Assembly (NCBI RefSeq): GCF_029478095.1
Contig: NZ_JAKOAV010000028.1
Span: 1 to 44,634 of the forward strand
Source: Pelotomaculum isophthalicicum JI
GTDB lineage: Bacteria; Bacillota; Desulfotomaculia; Desulfotomaculales; Pelotomaculaceae
Length of the DNA: 44,634 nucleotides
Direction: 5' to 3'
Part shown: one piece after another, positions 25,897 to 34,026 of the stretch
Layout of the letters: each line of letters opens with the position of its first letter
How positions within the stretch are numbered: position 1 is the stretch's first letter
The notes under the pieces: generated by a model
What the model was told of the DNA's origin: nothing
Seen by the model: only the letters and a program-made list of their open reading frames with translations
The model's database searches: none
Program-made: the position numbers and the translations under genes

Positions 25897-25919
25897 ACTA
25901 TTGACAGGAGGGAACTATT

Positions 25920-26294
25920 TTGGGGAAGCGGATTTTAATCGTTGACGATGCGGCTTTTATGAGGATGATGATTAAAAATATCGTTAGCAAGAACGGTTAT
26001 GAGGTAGTTGGTGAAGCGGAAAACGGGCAAATTGCCGTAGAGTTGTACAAGCAGCATAAGCCCGACCTTGTGACCATGGACATTACTATGCCGGAAATGA
26101 ACGGGATTGAAGGTGTCAAAGCGATTCGCAGTATTGATCCCAATGCTAACGTGATCATGTGCAGCGCGATGGGCCAGCAAGCCATGGTAATGGAGGCGAT
26201 ACAGGCCGGCGCGAAAGACTTTATCGTTAAGCCATTCCAGCAAGACCGGATCCTCCAGGCCATCGAAAGAGTCATGGCAAGGGCCGGCCAGTAA
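25920..26294 (+). CDS. cheY: Chemotaxis response regulator CheY
   Basis: Single-domain receiver that, once phosphorylated by CheA, binds FliM/FliY to change motor rotation. The acidic pair sits in LIVDDAAFMRMM, the phosphorylated Asp 54 in DLVTMDITMPEMNG, the switch Ser in IMCSAMGQ and Lys 104 in FIVKPF. Length 124. It starts with TTG at 25920 behind CAGGAGGG. The kinase CheA is not in the window. It lies between cheC and fliM. Confidence 0.96.
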   Translation: MGKRILIVDDAAFMRMMIKNIVSKNGYEVVGEAENGQIAVELYKQHKPDLVTMDITMPEMNGIEGVKAIRSIDPNANVIMCSAMGQQAMVMEAIQAGAKDFIVKPFQQDRILQAIERVMARAGQ

Positions 26295-26318
26295 AAGTAT
26301 TTAGGGAAGGAATAACTT

Positions 26319-27311
26319 ATGGACGTACTTTCCCAGAATGAAATAGATGCCTTATTAAACGCGCTGTCAACCGGCGAGGTAAAAATTGAGGAGCTAAAGG
26401 ACACCCAAAAGAGTATTGATTATAAATTATATGATTTTCGGCGTCCGAATAAATTCTCCAAGGAACATCTGCGCTCCTTGCAGGTGTTGCATAGTGTCTT
26501 TACAAGGTTTTTAACGAACTTTTTAACGGGTTACCTCAGAACCAACATTCAGGTGGAAGTTGTTTCCGTTGACCAGTTGACGTATGAGGATTTTATCAAG
26601 TCTATACCGAGTCCGACTGTAATCACCATTTTTAAAGTGAAGCCTTTTGAAGAAAATGCTATTATCCAATTTGATCCGATGTTTTTATTCCCCATGATCG
26701 ACCTTTTTTTCGGCGGAAACGGGGAAGCGCCTGGAGAAGTCCGGGAACTGACGGATATAGAACTCTCTGTTACGAAAAATATCAGTGACATTTTATTAGA
26801 TAATCTAGTGTTGTCGTGGAAGGACATTGTCTTAATCGAACATGAGATTTTGTCTGTGGAAACAAACCCAAACTTGCATCAAATTTTCCCATTTAATGAG
26901 ATTGTGGCTTTAATAACAATGACTACCAAAGTGGGGGAATCAACAAAAGGCTTTATTAACCTTTGCCTGCCGTTCACTTTGCTCGATCCCGTCATAATTC
27001 AACCGGCTCAGCAAAAGCGTTTTGGAGCACATATTTCCGCCGCGGACGAGAAAGAGAGGAAAAAAGTTGAGTATTGGCTTGGCTTTCCAAAAATTGAACT
27101 GACTGTCGTAACCGGCCAGGCACAAATCACGGTCCGTGATTTCTTGCAGTTGCAGGAAGGCGATGTTATGGTTATAGACAGGAAGATGGACCAGGATATG
27201 GATGTTTACGTTGGTGAGAACTTGAAATATAAAGCGCAAGCCGGTACGCTGGGAAACCAGTTCGCCGTACAAATAACCGCGCTGGCGGGGGAAGGCGATC
27301 ATGATGTCTGA
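26319..27311 (+). CDS. fliM: Flagellar motor switch protein FliM
   Basis: C-ring protein that binds CheY-P and passes the signal to FliG. The N-terminal CheY-binding peptide LSQNEIDALLNAL is at residues 4-16, the CheC-like middle domain covers about 40-230 (for example FTRFLTNFLTGYLRTN and EIVALITMTTKVGE), and the C-terminal SpoA domain about 245-325. Length 330, normal. The start is ATG at 26319 behind AGGGAAGGA. It overlaps the fliY start by a few bases. Confidence 0.97.
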   Translation: MDVLSQNEIDALLNALSTGEVKIEELKDTQKSIDYKLYDFRRPNKFSKEHLRSLQVLHSVFTRFLTNFLTGYLRTNIQVEVVSVDQLTYEDFIKSIPSPTVITIFKVKPFEENAIIQFDPMFLFPMIDLFFGGNGEAPGEVRELTDIELSVTKNISDILLDNLVLSWKDIVLIEHEILSVETNPNLHQIFPFNEIVALITMTTKVGESTKGFINLCLPFTLLDPVIIQPAQQKRFGAHISAADEKERKKVEYWLGFPKIELTVVTGQAQITVRDFLQLQEGDVMVIDRKMDQDMDVYVGENLKYKAQAGTLGNQFAVQITALAGEGDHDV

Positions 27312-28569
27312 TGGATTACTGAAACAGGAAGAAATTGATGCTCTTTTGGGCGGTTCGGATCAGGAACCTGCGCAAGATGAAGCGGTGAGTGAAGATTTCC
27401 AGGATGAAAAACTGGAAATTGAGGAACCAGTTGAAGAGACAAGCGTGATTAATGATTTAAAGAATGAGGAAAAAGACGCGCTGGGGGAGATCGGCAACAT
27501 TTGTATGGGTTCTGCCTCAACAACCCTGTCAATGTTGCTTAACCAAAAGGTAAACATTACGAGCCCTTTTGTCACTGTTACCACTCTGGAGAATTTATTT
27601 TCAGGCTTTACAGTTCCTTACATGACCATTTATATTCAATATATCGAGGGACTTTCCGGGTTTAACCTGTTGGCGATGAAGTTGGGTGACGCCGCCGTAT
27701 TGGCTGACTTGATGATGGGCGGCGACGGCACAAATATAACCGAGGAGTTAACTGATATCGGTGTCAGTGCGGCGTCAGAGGCCATGAACCAGATGATTGG
27801 CTCATCTTCAACCTCTATGGCGTCAATGTTCGGACGGACTGTTAATATATCTCCCCCTGAAACAATCGTGTACCGTCAATTGGAAGGTATTAAAGCTCTG
27901 CAAGAGGTTGTAAATGGTCCGGTGGTAGTTGCTTCATTTAAAATGACTATCGGTGAAATACTGGACACCCAAATCATGCAGGTTATGGGTATAGAAACGG
28001 CAAGGGAAGAGGCAAAGTTCATTCTCGGCAACTTGTATAATGATTCCGTTGAGGAGCCGGGTATTAAAGAAGAGCCTCCAGCGGAGGAAATAGTTGAGGA
28101 AAAATTAGACGTTGGGGAATTCAACGGACTGGCCAACGATTTTTTAAGCAGCTTGGATGAAGACATAACGGAACCGGAACCGTCGATGCCATTCACAGCA
28201 GTGGGTTCAAGCGATAAAACAGCGCCGGCGCAGCAAATTCCGGTTAAACCCGTTGCGTCCTCTGCTACGCTGGCCGCCCCGCCCGGGATTGACCAAAAGC
28301 GGCTGGATATGCTCTTGGATATCCCTTTAAAGGTTACCGCCTTGCTTGGGCGAACCAAGTGGCCGATTAAAGATATTTTGGGAATAGCGCCTGGTTCCGT
28401 CGTTGAGTTGGAGAGTCTGGTTGATGAGCCGGTGGAGATACTGGTTAACGGCATTCTCGTAGCTATGGGTGAAGTTGTTGTTGTAAATGAAAACTTCGGG
28501 GTGCGTATTACCAGTATAATTGGACAGGAGGAAAGAATACAAAAACTTATGCAAAGAAAGATACCCTGA
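27304..28569 (+). CDS. fliY: Flagellar switch phosphatase FliY (CheC plus FliN)
   Basis: FliY is a C-ring protein and the main CheY-P phosphatase of Gram-positive motors. Parts in order: CheY-P-binding start LLKQEEIDALLGGSD, an acidic linker, a CheC-like domain with EIGNICMGSASTTLSMLL near residue 60 and SAASEAMNQMIGSSSTSM near 158, a Pro/Glu-rich linker (250-330), and a C-terminal FliN/SpoA domain with LLDIPLKVTALLGRTK and GSVVELESLVDEPVEILVNG. About 421 residues. ATG codons at 27301 and 27304 are both possible. It is the last gene of the fla/che run; a hairpin overlaps its stop. Confidence 0.96.
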   Translation: MSDGLLKQEEIDALLGGSDQEPAQDEAVSEDFQDEKLEIEEPVEETSVINDLKNEEKDALGEIGNICMGSASTTLSMLLNQKVNITSPFVTVTTLENLFSGFTVPYMTIYIQYIEGLSGFNLLAMKLGDAAVLADLMMGGDGTNITEELTDIGVSAASEAMNQMIGSSSTSMASMFGRTVNISPPETIVYRQLEGIKALQEVVNGPVVVASFKMTIGEILDTQIMQVMGIETAREEAKFILGNLYNDSVEEPGIKEEPPAEEIVEEKLDVGEFNGLANDFLSSLDEDITEPEPSMPFTAVGSSDKTAPAQQIPVKPVASSATLAAPPGIDQKRLDMLLDIPLKVTALLGRTKWPIKDILGIAPGSVVELESLVDEPVEILVNGILVAMGEVVVVNENFGVRITSIIGQEERIQKLMQRKIP

Positions 28570-28586
28570 TGAGATCAGGGTATCTT
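28558..28586 (+). terminator. Hairpin at the end of the fla/che operon
   Basis: A perfect 13-bp stem, AAGATACCCTGAT with ATCAGGGTATCTT, encloses a 3-base loop (GAG). The fliY TGA lies within the left arm. Only a short T run follows (TTAG), so it is a weak intrinsic terminator or an mRNA-stabilising end. The following 118 bases to the next gene hold no ORF. Confidence 0.6.
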
Positions 28587-28703
28587 AGCAATAGTTACAT
28601 AGCGAGTATAAGTTTTGCGGAGATATGTAATAATAAGCTGTTAATATAGAAATGTGGCACTAATTCAAGACACAATGTAAGTGAGCTTTCAGAGGAGAGA
28701 AAA

Positions 28704-29438
28704 TTGAAAGTATTTGCTATCGGGGATGTACACCTGTCTTTTTACAGTCCGGTTGACCCTCGCTGTTGGGATAATGTTAAGGTCTCCAAACCCATGGATA
28801 TATTCGGGGAAGAGTGGTATGAACACTACCGCAAGATTTATGATAATTGGTTGAGCGTGGTAGGACCGGAGGATTTGGTTTTGATGCCGGGTGATTTTTC
28901 CTGGGCGATGAAGCTTGACGAGGCGCGTTATGACCTGGAATTCCTGGGTCTTTTACCTGGAACCATTGCCGGGGTGGCGGGGAACCATGATTACTGGTGG
29001 CAAAGCCTGTCCCAGGTGCGTGCGGCATTACCTGCAAATATGCGGGTAATCCAGAACGACCACCTGGTTTTTGGAGATTTAGCCATTTGTGGCTCAAGAG
29101 GGTGGAGTTGTCCGGGGGAGGCGCACTATGAGGCGCACTATAAAGAAGAAGATCAGAAAATTTACCGCCGGGAACTGCTCAGGATGGAAAACTCGTTAAA
29201 AGGTGTCCAAGCAGGAGCGCAAAAGATAGTTGTGATCACCCACTTTATGCCTACCAGCGAGCAGCACGAAAAAAATGATATGATTGAACTGTTCTTGCGG
29301 TACGGGGTGGACTCCGTAGTCTATGGCCACTTGCATTCGGACGCTGTCCGGTTGAAACTGCCGGATCGTGCTTGGGGGATAAATTTTCATTTAGTCAGCG
29401 CCGATTATGTGAATTTTGCGCCTGTGAAAATAATGTGA
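28704..29438 (+). CDS. Calcineurin-like metallophosphoesterase
   Basis: A 244-residue soluble phosphoesterase. The five metal-binding blocks are visible in order: GDVH at residues 7-10, PGDFSW near 62, GNHDYWW near 93, TH near 175 and GHLH near 209. The substrate is unknown; related Firmicutes proteins are annotated only by fold. The start is TTG at 28704 behind AGAGGAGAG. It is the first gene after the flagellar operon and is separated from ppaX by a REP-like hairpin that begins at its stop codon. Confidence 0.9.
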   Translation: MKVFAIGDVHLSFYSPVDPRCWDNVKVSKPMDIFGEEWYEHYRKIYDNWLSVVGPEDLVLMPGDFSWAMKLDEARYDLEFLGLLPGTIAGVAGNHDYWWQSLSQVRAALPANMRVIQNDHLVFGDLAICGSRGWSCPGEAHYEAHYKEEDQKIYRRELLRMENSLKGVQAGAQKIVVITHFMPTSEQHEKNDMIELFLRYGVDSVVYGHLHSDAVRLKLPDRAWGINFHLVSADYVNFAPVKIM

Positions 29439-29503
29439 GAAGCAAGGGGACGTTCATTTTGCTTCCCTTTGCAAGGGAAGCAAAATGAACGTCCCCTTGC
29501 TTC
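29439..29503. repeat. REP-like perfect hairpin, copy 1
   Basis: A perfect 31-bp inverted repeat (29439-29469 with 29473-29503) around a 3-base loop. The arm starts GAAGCAAGGGGACGTTC and ends TTTTGCTTCCC. The same core occurs at 30449-30518. It fills most of the space between the metallophosphoesterase stop and the ppaX ribosome site. Similar AGGGGACGTTC palindromes are spread in many clostridial genomes, often near REP-associated Y1 transposases; that link is inference here. Confidence 0.85.
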
Positions 29504-29525
29504 TCTTGCAGAAAGAGGGGTATTG

Positions 29526-30155
29526 GTGAAAACCAAGGCTGTATTGTTTGATCTAGACGGTACTCTTGTAGATACGTTACCTTTGATAATCCAAACCTAC
29601 AGGAAAGTGTTTCATGGTATGAAGATCCCTTGGGGTGATAATGACGTAGTAAAGTTGATCGGACTTCCCTTGGTGGAAATTGCCAGACGTTTTGTTGGAA
29701 AGAATGAGCCTCAGTTTGTTGAGCTTTATCAATATTATTACCAGTTGGAGCATGACCGCTTAACCAGGCTGTTTCCAGGCACATTAGAAATCATCAAATA
29801 TTTAAAGAATCTGGGCCTTAAGCTCGGCATTGTGACTTCAAAAGGCAAGCCGGTTACTTTACGGACGATTGCTTATACAGGATTGGACTGTTTGATGGAT
29901 GTAGTGGTAACAGCCCACGATGTTGTTAAACCAAAGCCTGACCCGGAGCCATTGTTTAAAGCTCTGGCGTCGCTGGAGACCGCGGCTGACCGGTCAATTT
30001 TTATCGGCGACAGCAGGTTGGACATATTAACCGGACAAAATGCCGGGGCACGCGCTTTAGGTGTAACTTGGGGGCTTGACGACAAGGAAGAATTAGAAAA
30101 ACTGGCTCCGGACGGTTTGCTGGACAGCTGGGAAGAAATAAATCTTTATCTGTAG
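29526..30155 (+). CDS. ppaX: HAD-family phosphatase, PpaX-like
   Basis: A 209-residue haloacid dehalogenase-type phosphatase. Motif I is AVLFDLDGTLVDT at the N-terminus, motif II the TSKG in GIVTSKGKPVTL, and motifs III/IV the Lys in VVKPKPDPEPLF and the aspartates in IFIGDSRLDI. The overall pattern is that of pyrophosphatase PpaX or phosphoglycolate phosphatase; the exact substrate cannot be told. I chose GTG at 29526, 5 bases after AGAGGGG; TTG at 29523 is also possible. The frame is open further left, but that part is only the REP hairpin. Confidence 0.85.
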   Translation: MKTKAVLFDLDGTLVDTLPLIIQTYRKVFHGMKIPWGDNDVVKLIGLPLVEIARRFVGKNEPQFVELYQYYYQLEHDRLTRLFPGTLEIIKYLKNLGLKLGIVTSKGKPVTLRTIAYTGLDCLMDVVVTAHDVVKPKPDPEPLFKALASLETAADRSIFIGDSRLDILTGQNAGARALGVTWGLDDKEELEKLAPDGLLDSWEEINLYL

Positions 30156-30167
30156 CAGGTTAACTGA

Positions 30168-30285
<118 letters not shown>

Positions 30286-30359
30286 CGTAACAAGAAGCAT
30301 GGCTGTTACCAGGATATTTGTCCTGAGAATAGCTGATGTCATTTGCTGGAGGTATCTTA

Positions 30360-30569
30360 TTGGTTGTCGGAGTGTTAACAATTGAATTGTTCATTGGCGA
30401 AGCACACTCGCTCAAAGAAAAGAGAAGGGTGCTAAAAAGTGTCATAATGGAAGCAAGGGGACGTTCTTTTTGCTTCCCCCTTGCAAGGGGGAAGCAAAAA
30501 GAACGTCCCCTTGCTTCCCAAAGACCTCCACTTCTATTAGTGGGGGTTACCGATTCAGACTTCGATTAG
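30360..30569 (+). pseudogene. Truncated DUF503 gene copy, broken by a REP-like hairpin
   Basis: From TTG at 30360, with the site CTGGAGG just upstream, the first 87 bases are identical to the start of the complete DUF503 gene at 30751. Directly after the shared GTCATA the sequence changes into a 34-bp perfect hairpin, and the frame runs on through it to a TAG at 30567-30569. Only about 29 of 93 residues are DUF503. It is most likely a dead partial duplicate, though it keeps a start and ribosome site and could make a short peptide. Confidence 0.75.
30449..30518. repeat. REP-like perfect hairpin, copy 2
   Basis: A perfect 34-bp inverted repeat (30449-30482 with 30485-30518) around a 2-base loop, with the same core as copy 1 (GAAGCAAGGGGACGTTC and TTTTGCTTCCC). 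The two copies differ at a central base (CATTTT against CTTTTT) and in arm length, with the complementary change on the other arm in each, so the palindrome has been kept during divergence. It interrupts the truncated DUF503 copy. Confidence 0.85.
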
Positions 30570-30622
30570 GATAGAGTCCCCCACCAAAGCCCTGAAGTTT
30601 AGCGGAAGCTAAACGAGTTCAC
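30519..30622. other. Hairpin-rich segment, possible insertion-sequence remnant
   Basis: Between the second REP-like hairpin and the half repeat lies a structured stretch: CCTCCACT with AGTGGGGG (about 30525-30546), a long-range GTGGGGG/CCCCCAC pair, and TTTAGC/GCTAAA (about 30599-30613), ending in GAGTTCAC. The layout resembles the subterminal hairpins of IS200/IS605-type elements, but there is no transposase or TnpB here. Low certainty. Confidence 0.25.
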
Positions 30623-30626
30623 TGTC

Positions 30627-30672
30627 TTAAAATATTCTGAATTCTGACTCCTGACTCCTGAATACTTGAATA
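30627..30672. repeat. Right half of a GGAGTCA-type repeat
   Basis: Only the right arm is present: AATATTCTGAATTCTGACTCC followed by TGACTCCTGAATACTTGAATAG when split in two parts. It stands before the intact DUF503 gene as the complete repeat stands before the truncated copy, which shows that the duplicated unit began inside the repeat. Confidence 0.65.
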
Positions 30673-30750
30673 GTAACGTAACAGGAAACATGCTTATTGG
30701 TAGGATAACTATTCTCAGAATAGCCGTTACCATCGCCGGAGGAAATTAGA

Positions 30751-31032
30751 TTGGTTGTCGGAGTGTTAACAATTGAATTGTTCATTGGCGAAGCACACTC
30801 GCTCAAAGAAAAGAGAAGGGTGCTAAAAAGTGTCATAGACCGGATAAAAACGCGTTTTAACGTTTCTATCGCGGAGATCGGAGAAATGGATACCTGGCAA
30901 CGTTCTACTTTAGGCCTGTCAATAATAAGCAACGAACAAGCCTACGTCCACAAAGTCTTTGCTGCCATAGTAAGTTTTATCGAAGTCCAGGGAACGCTGA
31001 CTGTTATTGATTATCAAATACAATTGTTATAA
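30751..31032 (+). CDS. DUF503 family protein (YlxP-like)
   Basis: A 93-residue protein of the DUF503/YlxP family: N-terminal VVGVLTIELFIGEAHSLKEK, then RRVLKSVIDRIKTRFNVSIAE and EMDTWQRSTLGL, with a beta strand at the end (GTLTVIDYQIQLL). YlxP-like genes often lie near rbfA and infB; here the context differs, so the function is unknown. The start is TTG at 30751 behind CCGGAGGAAA. The first 29 codons are duplicated exactly at 30360. Confidence 0.88.
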   Translation: MVVGVLTIELFIGEAHSLKEKRRVLKSVIDRIKTRFNVSIAEIGEMDTWQRSTLGLSIISNEQAYVHKVFAAIVSFIEVQGTLTVIDYQIQLL

Positions 31033-31041
31033 GTTAATTCC

Positions 31042-31236
31042 TCAACTTATAGTGTTTTTCACCCATAGCCGTACCTTTTTATACCACGATGGAATAGCGT
31101 TGAATATGAAAGAATAATTGGAATGGCGGGAAGTTAGAGTCAGCATGTTTGAGTTGGTTTCCATAAAGATTAAGGTGGGCTTTAGTTTACCGTCTTTATC
31201 GGGCACATATTTGCCGGTTAATCGATGGTTTGTCAT
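31042..31236 (-). CDS. Small hypothetical protein, 64 residues
   Basis: I do not recognise this protein. It is basic and mixed in character, starts MTNHRLTGKYVPDKDGKLKP and contains IFMETNSNMLTL and PSWYKKVRLWVKN. A gene is supported by an AGGGGTGT ribosome site 6 bases before the ATG and by a TATAAT at the right distance further upstream. It points towards the DUF503 gene and ends 10 bases from its stop. The ribosome site is one arm of an inverted repeat (31243-31277). Confidence 0.55.
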   Translation of the reverse strand: MTNHRLTGKYVPDKDGKLKPTLIFMETNSNMLTLTSRHSNYSFIFNAIPSWYKKVRLWVKNTIS

Positions 31237-31242
31237 AAATTA

Positions 31243-31277
31243 ACACCCCTGTAATACATTATATATTTTAGGGGTGT
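31243..31277 (-). promoter_or_regulatory. Inverted repeat around a -10 box
   Basis: ACACCCCT (31243-31250) and AGGGGTGT (31270-31277) form an 8-bp inverted repeat. On the minus strand a TATAAT lies between the arms, and the downstream arm is also the ribosome site of the 64-residue gene. This layout could be an operator for a dimeric repressor or, if transcription starts further up, a hairpin that hides the ribosome site. Confidence 0.4.
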
Positions 31278-31315
31278 CATGTTAAAGAGGTTGATTTTGT
31301 CGTTTTTTAACATTT

Positions 31316-33460
31316 CTATATAGTAATTAAAACATCGGCTGCGCGTACGCCTTGTCCTTTTGGGAATACGAACAAAGGGTTAATATCAAGTTCGTTAATT
31401 TGAGGAAAGTCCACTGAAATTTGGGATAATTTTAAGAGTACATCTACAATTGCCTCTTGATCCGCCGGGGGCTTGCCACGAAGACCGGATAAAACCTTGA
31501 ATCCTTTTATTTCACCGATCATTTCCCTGGTGTCTTCCATGTTCAAAGGGGCGATTCTTAAGGATACGTCTTCCAGCGCTTCAACAAAGATTCCTCCCAA
31601 TCCGAACATCACTGTCGGGCCAAAGACCGGGTCACGGCTGATACCGGCGATAACTTCAATCCCCCCGGTAAGCATCTCTTGCACCAAAATGCCCCGGATC
31701 AAAGCGTCAGGGTTGTGTTTTTTTACGCTATGAATAATTTCTCTGTAAGCTTCTTTAATTTTTTCCGGAGTTTCAATATTAAGTTTGACTCCCCCGGCTT
31801 CGGTCTTGTGAGGTATATCGGGTGAGTCGATTTTCAAGGCCACGTGGCAGCCCAGCCCGGCTGCAATTTTAACTGCCTCTTCCTCATTAGTGGCTAAGCT
31901 TTCTCTCGTGGTCAGGATACCGCAAGATCTTAGTATTTCCTTGGATTGTGATTCCGACAGCTTATCGCCGGGTTTATAACTTTTTAGCAAAACGGCTGTT
32001 TTCTCTCTGTCAGGCATAGGAGAATGAGAAATTTGGGACCGGTTAAAGTATGAATCAACCTTGGCGGAATATTTCGCCAACGCGGCCAGGCTGCGCGCTG
32101 CATAATCAATCTCCCTTACAGCGGGAACCTGGTGTTCTCTAAAGAAACGCAGATCTTCAATCGCCGCTTCATCCGAACCCCACACCAGCACCAGCACAGG
32201 CTTGCCTGAATGAGCCAACAAATCGACAATTTCCCTCGTAGGTTGCGACCAGCCCTTGCGGGATGCCCAATGCAAGATGATCAGCATATCCACGCCGGGG
32301 TCTTTTATTACCAGGTTAGTTGTTTCTCTTAACAGGGTGGGGTCAGTCAAAATCCGTGAGGTCATATCAATAGGATTGGCTGTTGTGCCGAATGAAGGCA
32401 GCAGCTTACTTAGGGAGGCCTGTGTATGGGTGCTCAACAGCCCTACTTCAAGACCGGCTTCGACACACTTGTCGGCTAGTAAGACACCATTTCCGCCGGA
32501 ACCGACAATAATGCCGACTTTGTTTCCGCGGGGCAGGCTGTTGCCGGCCAGCAAAGATAGTATTGTGATAAACTCCTCCACACTTTCAGCCCTAATGATG
32601 CCTTTTTGTTTGAAAAAAGAACTATAAACGCGGTCCGAACCCGCCAACGCGCCTGTGTGTGAAGAAGCCGCCCTGGCTGCCGCCGGATGGCGCCCGGTTT
32701 TTATCAATATAACCGGCTTTTTGGCTTGAAGCGCCATTTCAGCCGCTTGAAAAAGTTTGCGCCCGTCTTTGATTCCTTCTAAATAACCTCCGATTACTTT
32801 GGTGGCGGCGTCTTCGACCATATAGGCAAGATAATCGGCGAACTGAAGGTCGGTCTCATTGCCTGAACTGATAAAATAAGTAAATCCGATACCCCGGTCT
32901 GAAGCTATAGCGTGCATTATTGCCCCGAATCCACCGCTTTGGCTGATAAATCCAAAAAAATTAGGCACTATTACTTTCTCCGGCAGCTCTGAAATAACAA
33001 ATCCCGCTGTCATCGCGTTTTGGGCATTGAATATTCCCATGCAGTTCGGGCCGCACAAGGCGATATCACTTTCTCGCGCCAGTATTGCCATATCTTCCTG
33101 AAATTTAATACCTGAACCGCCTACTTCGGCAAACCCTGAAGTAAAAACTATGGCAGCCTTTACTTTCTTCGCGGCACACTCATGAAGAGCTTTTTGAGTC
33201 AATTGAGCGGAAACAGCGATAACTGCCAGATCCACTTCATCAGGAATATCACTTAGGGAAGGATAGCATGGTAACCCGGCAATCTTTACGTGTTTTGGAT
33301 TAACCGGGTATATGCTGCCGGTGTAGCCGTTATTGATTAATGAAACAATCGGCATGCCGCCAGGTTTGGCAGGATTGGCCGAAGCTCCGATAATGGCAAT
33401 TGAACGGGGATAGAATAAGTAATTCATTGCTTTGCTTCCCCGTAATTGTGAATTATCCAA
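31316..33460 (-). CDS. Fused acyl-CoA synthetase (ADP-forming), alpha-beta
   Basis: NDP-forming acyl-CoA synthetase that interconverts acyl-CoA, ADP and phosphate with acid, CoA and ATP, giving ATP in fermentation. Domains in order: CoA-binding (LFYPRSIAIIGASANPAKPG, about 5-130), succinyl-CoA ligase-like with the phospho-His 268 in SSHTGALAGS, and ATP-grasp (about 485-710; GCHVALKIDSPDIPHKTEAG, EVIAGISRDPVFGP). About 714 residues, the full fused length without an acetyltransferase. TTG at 33460 is the start because GAGGGAG lies 6 bases before it; GTG at 33475 overlaps that site. The acid used cannot be told. Confidence 0.9.
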   Translation of the reverse strand: MDNSQLRGSKAMNYLFYPRSIAIIGASANPAKPGGMPIVSLINNGYTGSIYPVNPKHVKIAGLPCYPSLSDIPDEVDLAVIAVSAQLTQKALHECAAKKVKAAIVFTSGFAEVGGSGIKFQEDMAILARESDIALCGPNCMGIFNAQNAMTAGFVISELPEKVIVPNFFGFISQSGGFGAIMHAIASDRGIGFTYFISSGNETDLQFADYLAYMVEDAATKVIGGYLEGIKDGRKLFQAAEMALQAKKPVILIKTGRHPAAARAASSHTGALAGSDRVYSSFFKQKGIIRAESVEEFITILSLLAGNSLPRGNKVGIIVGSGGNGVLLADKCVEAGLEVGLLSTHTQASLSKLLPSFGTTANPIDMTSRILTDPTLLRETTNLVIKDPGVDMLIILHWASRKGWSQPTREIVDLLAHSGKPVLVLVWGSDEAAIEDLRFFREHQVPAVREIDYAARSLAALAKYSAKVDSYFNRSQISHSPMPDREKTAVLLKSYKPGDKLSESQSKEILRSCGILTTRESLATNEEEAVKIAAGLGCHVALKIDSPDIPHKTEAGGVKLNIETPEKIKEAYREIIHSVKKHNPDALIRGILVQEMLTGGIEVIAGISRDPVFGPTVMFGLGGIFVEALEDVSLRIAPLNMEDTREMIGEIKGFKVLSGLRGKPPADQEAIVDVLLKLSQISVDFPQINELDINPLFVFPKGQGVRAADVLITI

Positions 33461-33521
33461 TGATAACTCCCTCACTTTTTTAAGAAACTTGCTCGGGTTA
33501 TAATTTAAAGATTTAATATTG

Positions 33522-33550
33522 TTGACCTGATTTTTTTAACGTGCTATAAT
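33522..33550 (+). promoter_or_regulatory. SigA-type promoter of tRNA-Leu
   Basis: TTGACC (33522-33527) and TATAAT (33545-33550) are 17 bases apart, close to the housekeeping consensus. The tRNA begins 46 bases after the -10 box. The promoter lies in the space between this tRNA and the start of the divergent acyl-CoA synthetase gene. Confidence 0.8.
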
Positions 33551-33595
33551 AAAACCCGTAATTCTGCAATAGTTATTTGATTTACAATAAAATTT

Positions 33596-33683
33596 GCGGC
33601 AGTGGCGGAATTGGCAGACGCGCTAGATTCAGGTTCTAGTGGGCATTAAGCTCGTGGGGGTTCAAGTCCCTTCTGCCGCACCA
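33596..33683 (+). tRNA. tRNA-Leu (anticodon CAG)
   Basis: An 88-base tRNA with encoded CCA. The acceptor stem GCGGCAG pairs with CTGCCGC, the D-arm region is GGCGGAATTGGCAGACGCG-like, the anticodon stem CTAGA/TCTAG encloses TTCAGGT so the anticodon is CAG, a long variable arm (GGCATTAAGCTCGT) marks it as class II, and the T loop is TTCAAGT. It reads leucine CTG codons. It has its own promoter and terminator. Confidence 0.97.
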
Positions 33684-33701
33684 ATTTAGTAATTACGCGG
33701 G

Positions 33702-33747
33702 ATACAGGATTTTTGCATTACTAGCAAAAAATCCTGTATTTTTTTTA
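33702..33747 (+). terminator. Intrinsic terminator after tRNA-Leu
   Basis: ATACAGGATTTTTGC (33702-33716) pairs with GCAAAAAATCCTGTAT (33724-33739), one A bulged, followed by eight T. It lies 18 bases after the tRNA CCA end. Confidence 0.9.
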
Positions 33748-34026
33748 CGCACGATTAGAATTTATATTTTTCATCCCGATATTGGATTCATTAACATCTA
33801 TAAAAACAAGTAAAATCAATACTTCCTGGAATAGTTGATTTTAATTTTAAACGAAAATAGGTTAAAAATCCAGATATTTTTCTTACTATATCTTAGTTGT
33901 GGTGTAATAAACAATGCCTCCTAGTGTCTTGACATACCATAGATTACCAAACTACAATATGTGTAGCATATACAAAATGTTTCCTGGAAAGTGCTGTGCA
34001 CACTATTATTGAAGGAGATGTTAGTA
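33748..34026 (+). other. AT-rich intergenic region with one promoter
   Basis: No ORF is supported here. The first 180 bases are AT-rich without clear structure. A promoter follows at 33929 (separate entry), then the ribosome site GAAGGAG (34011-34017) of the zinc-ribbon gene. Confidence 0.4.
33929..33958 (+). promoter_or_regulatory. SigA-type promoter of the zinc-ribbon gene
   Basis: TTGACA (33929-33934) is a perfect -35 box; TACAAT (33953-33958) follows after 18 bases. The leader to the start of the YgiT-like gene would be about 60 bases. Confidence 0.65.

Noticed and set aside
27876-28454. Minus-strand open frame of 192 codons
   Set aside because: Antisense to fliY; the Ser-rich product reflects the linker of fliY read backwards.
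29469-29525. Longer N-terminus of PpaX from 29469
   Set aside because: These codons are the right arm of the REP-like hairpin; the ribosome site and the normal family start place it at 29526.
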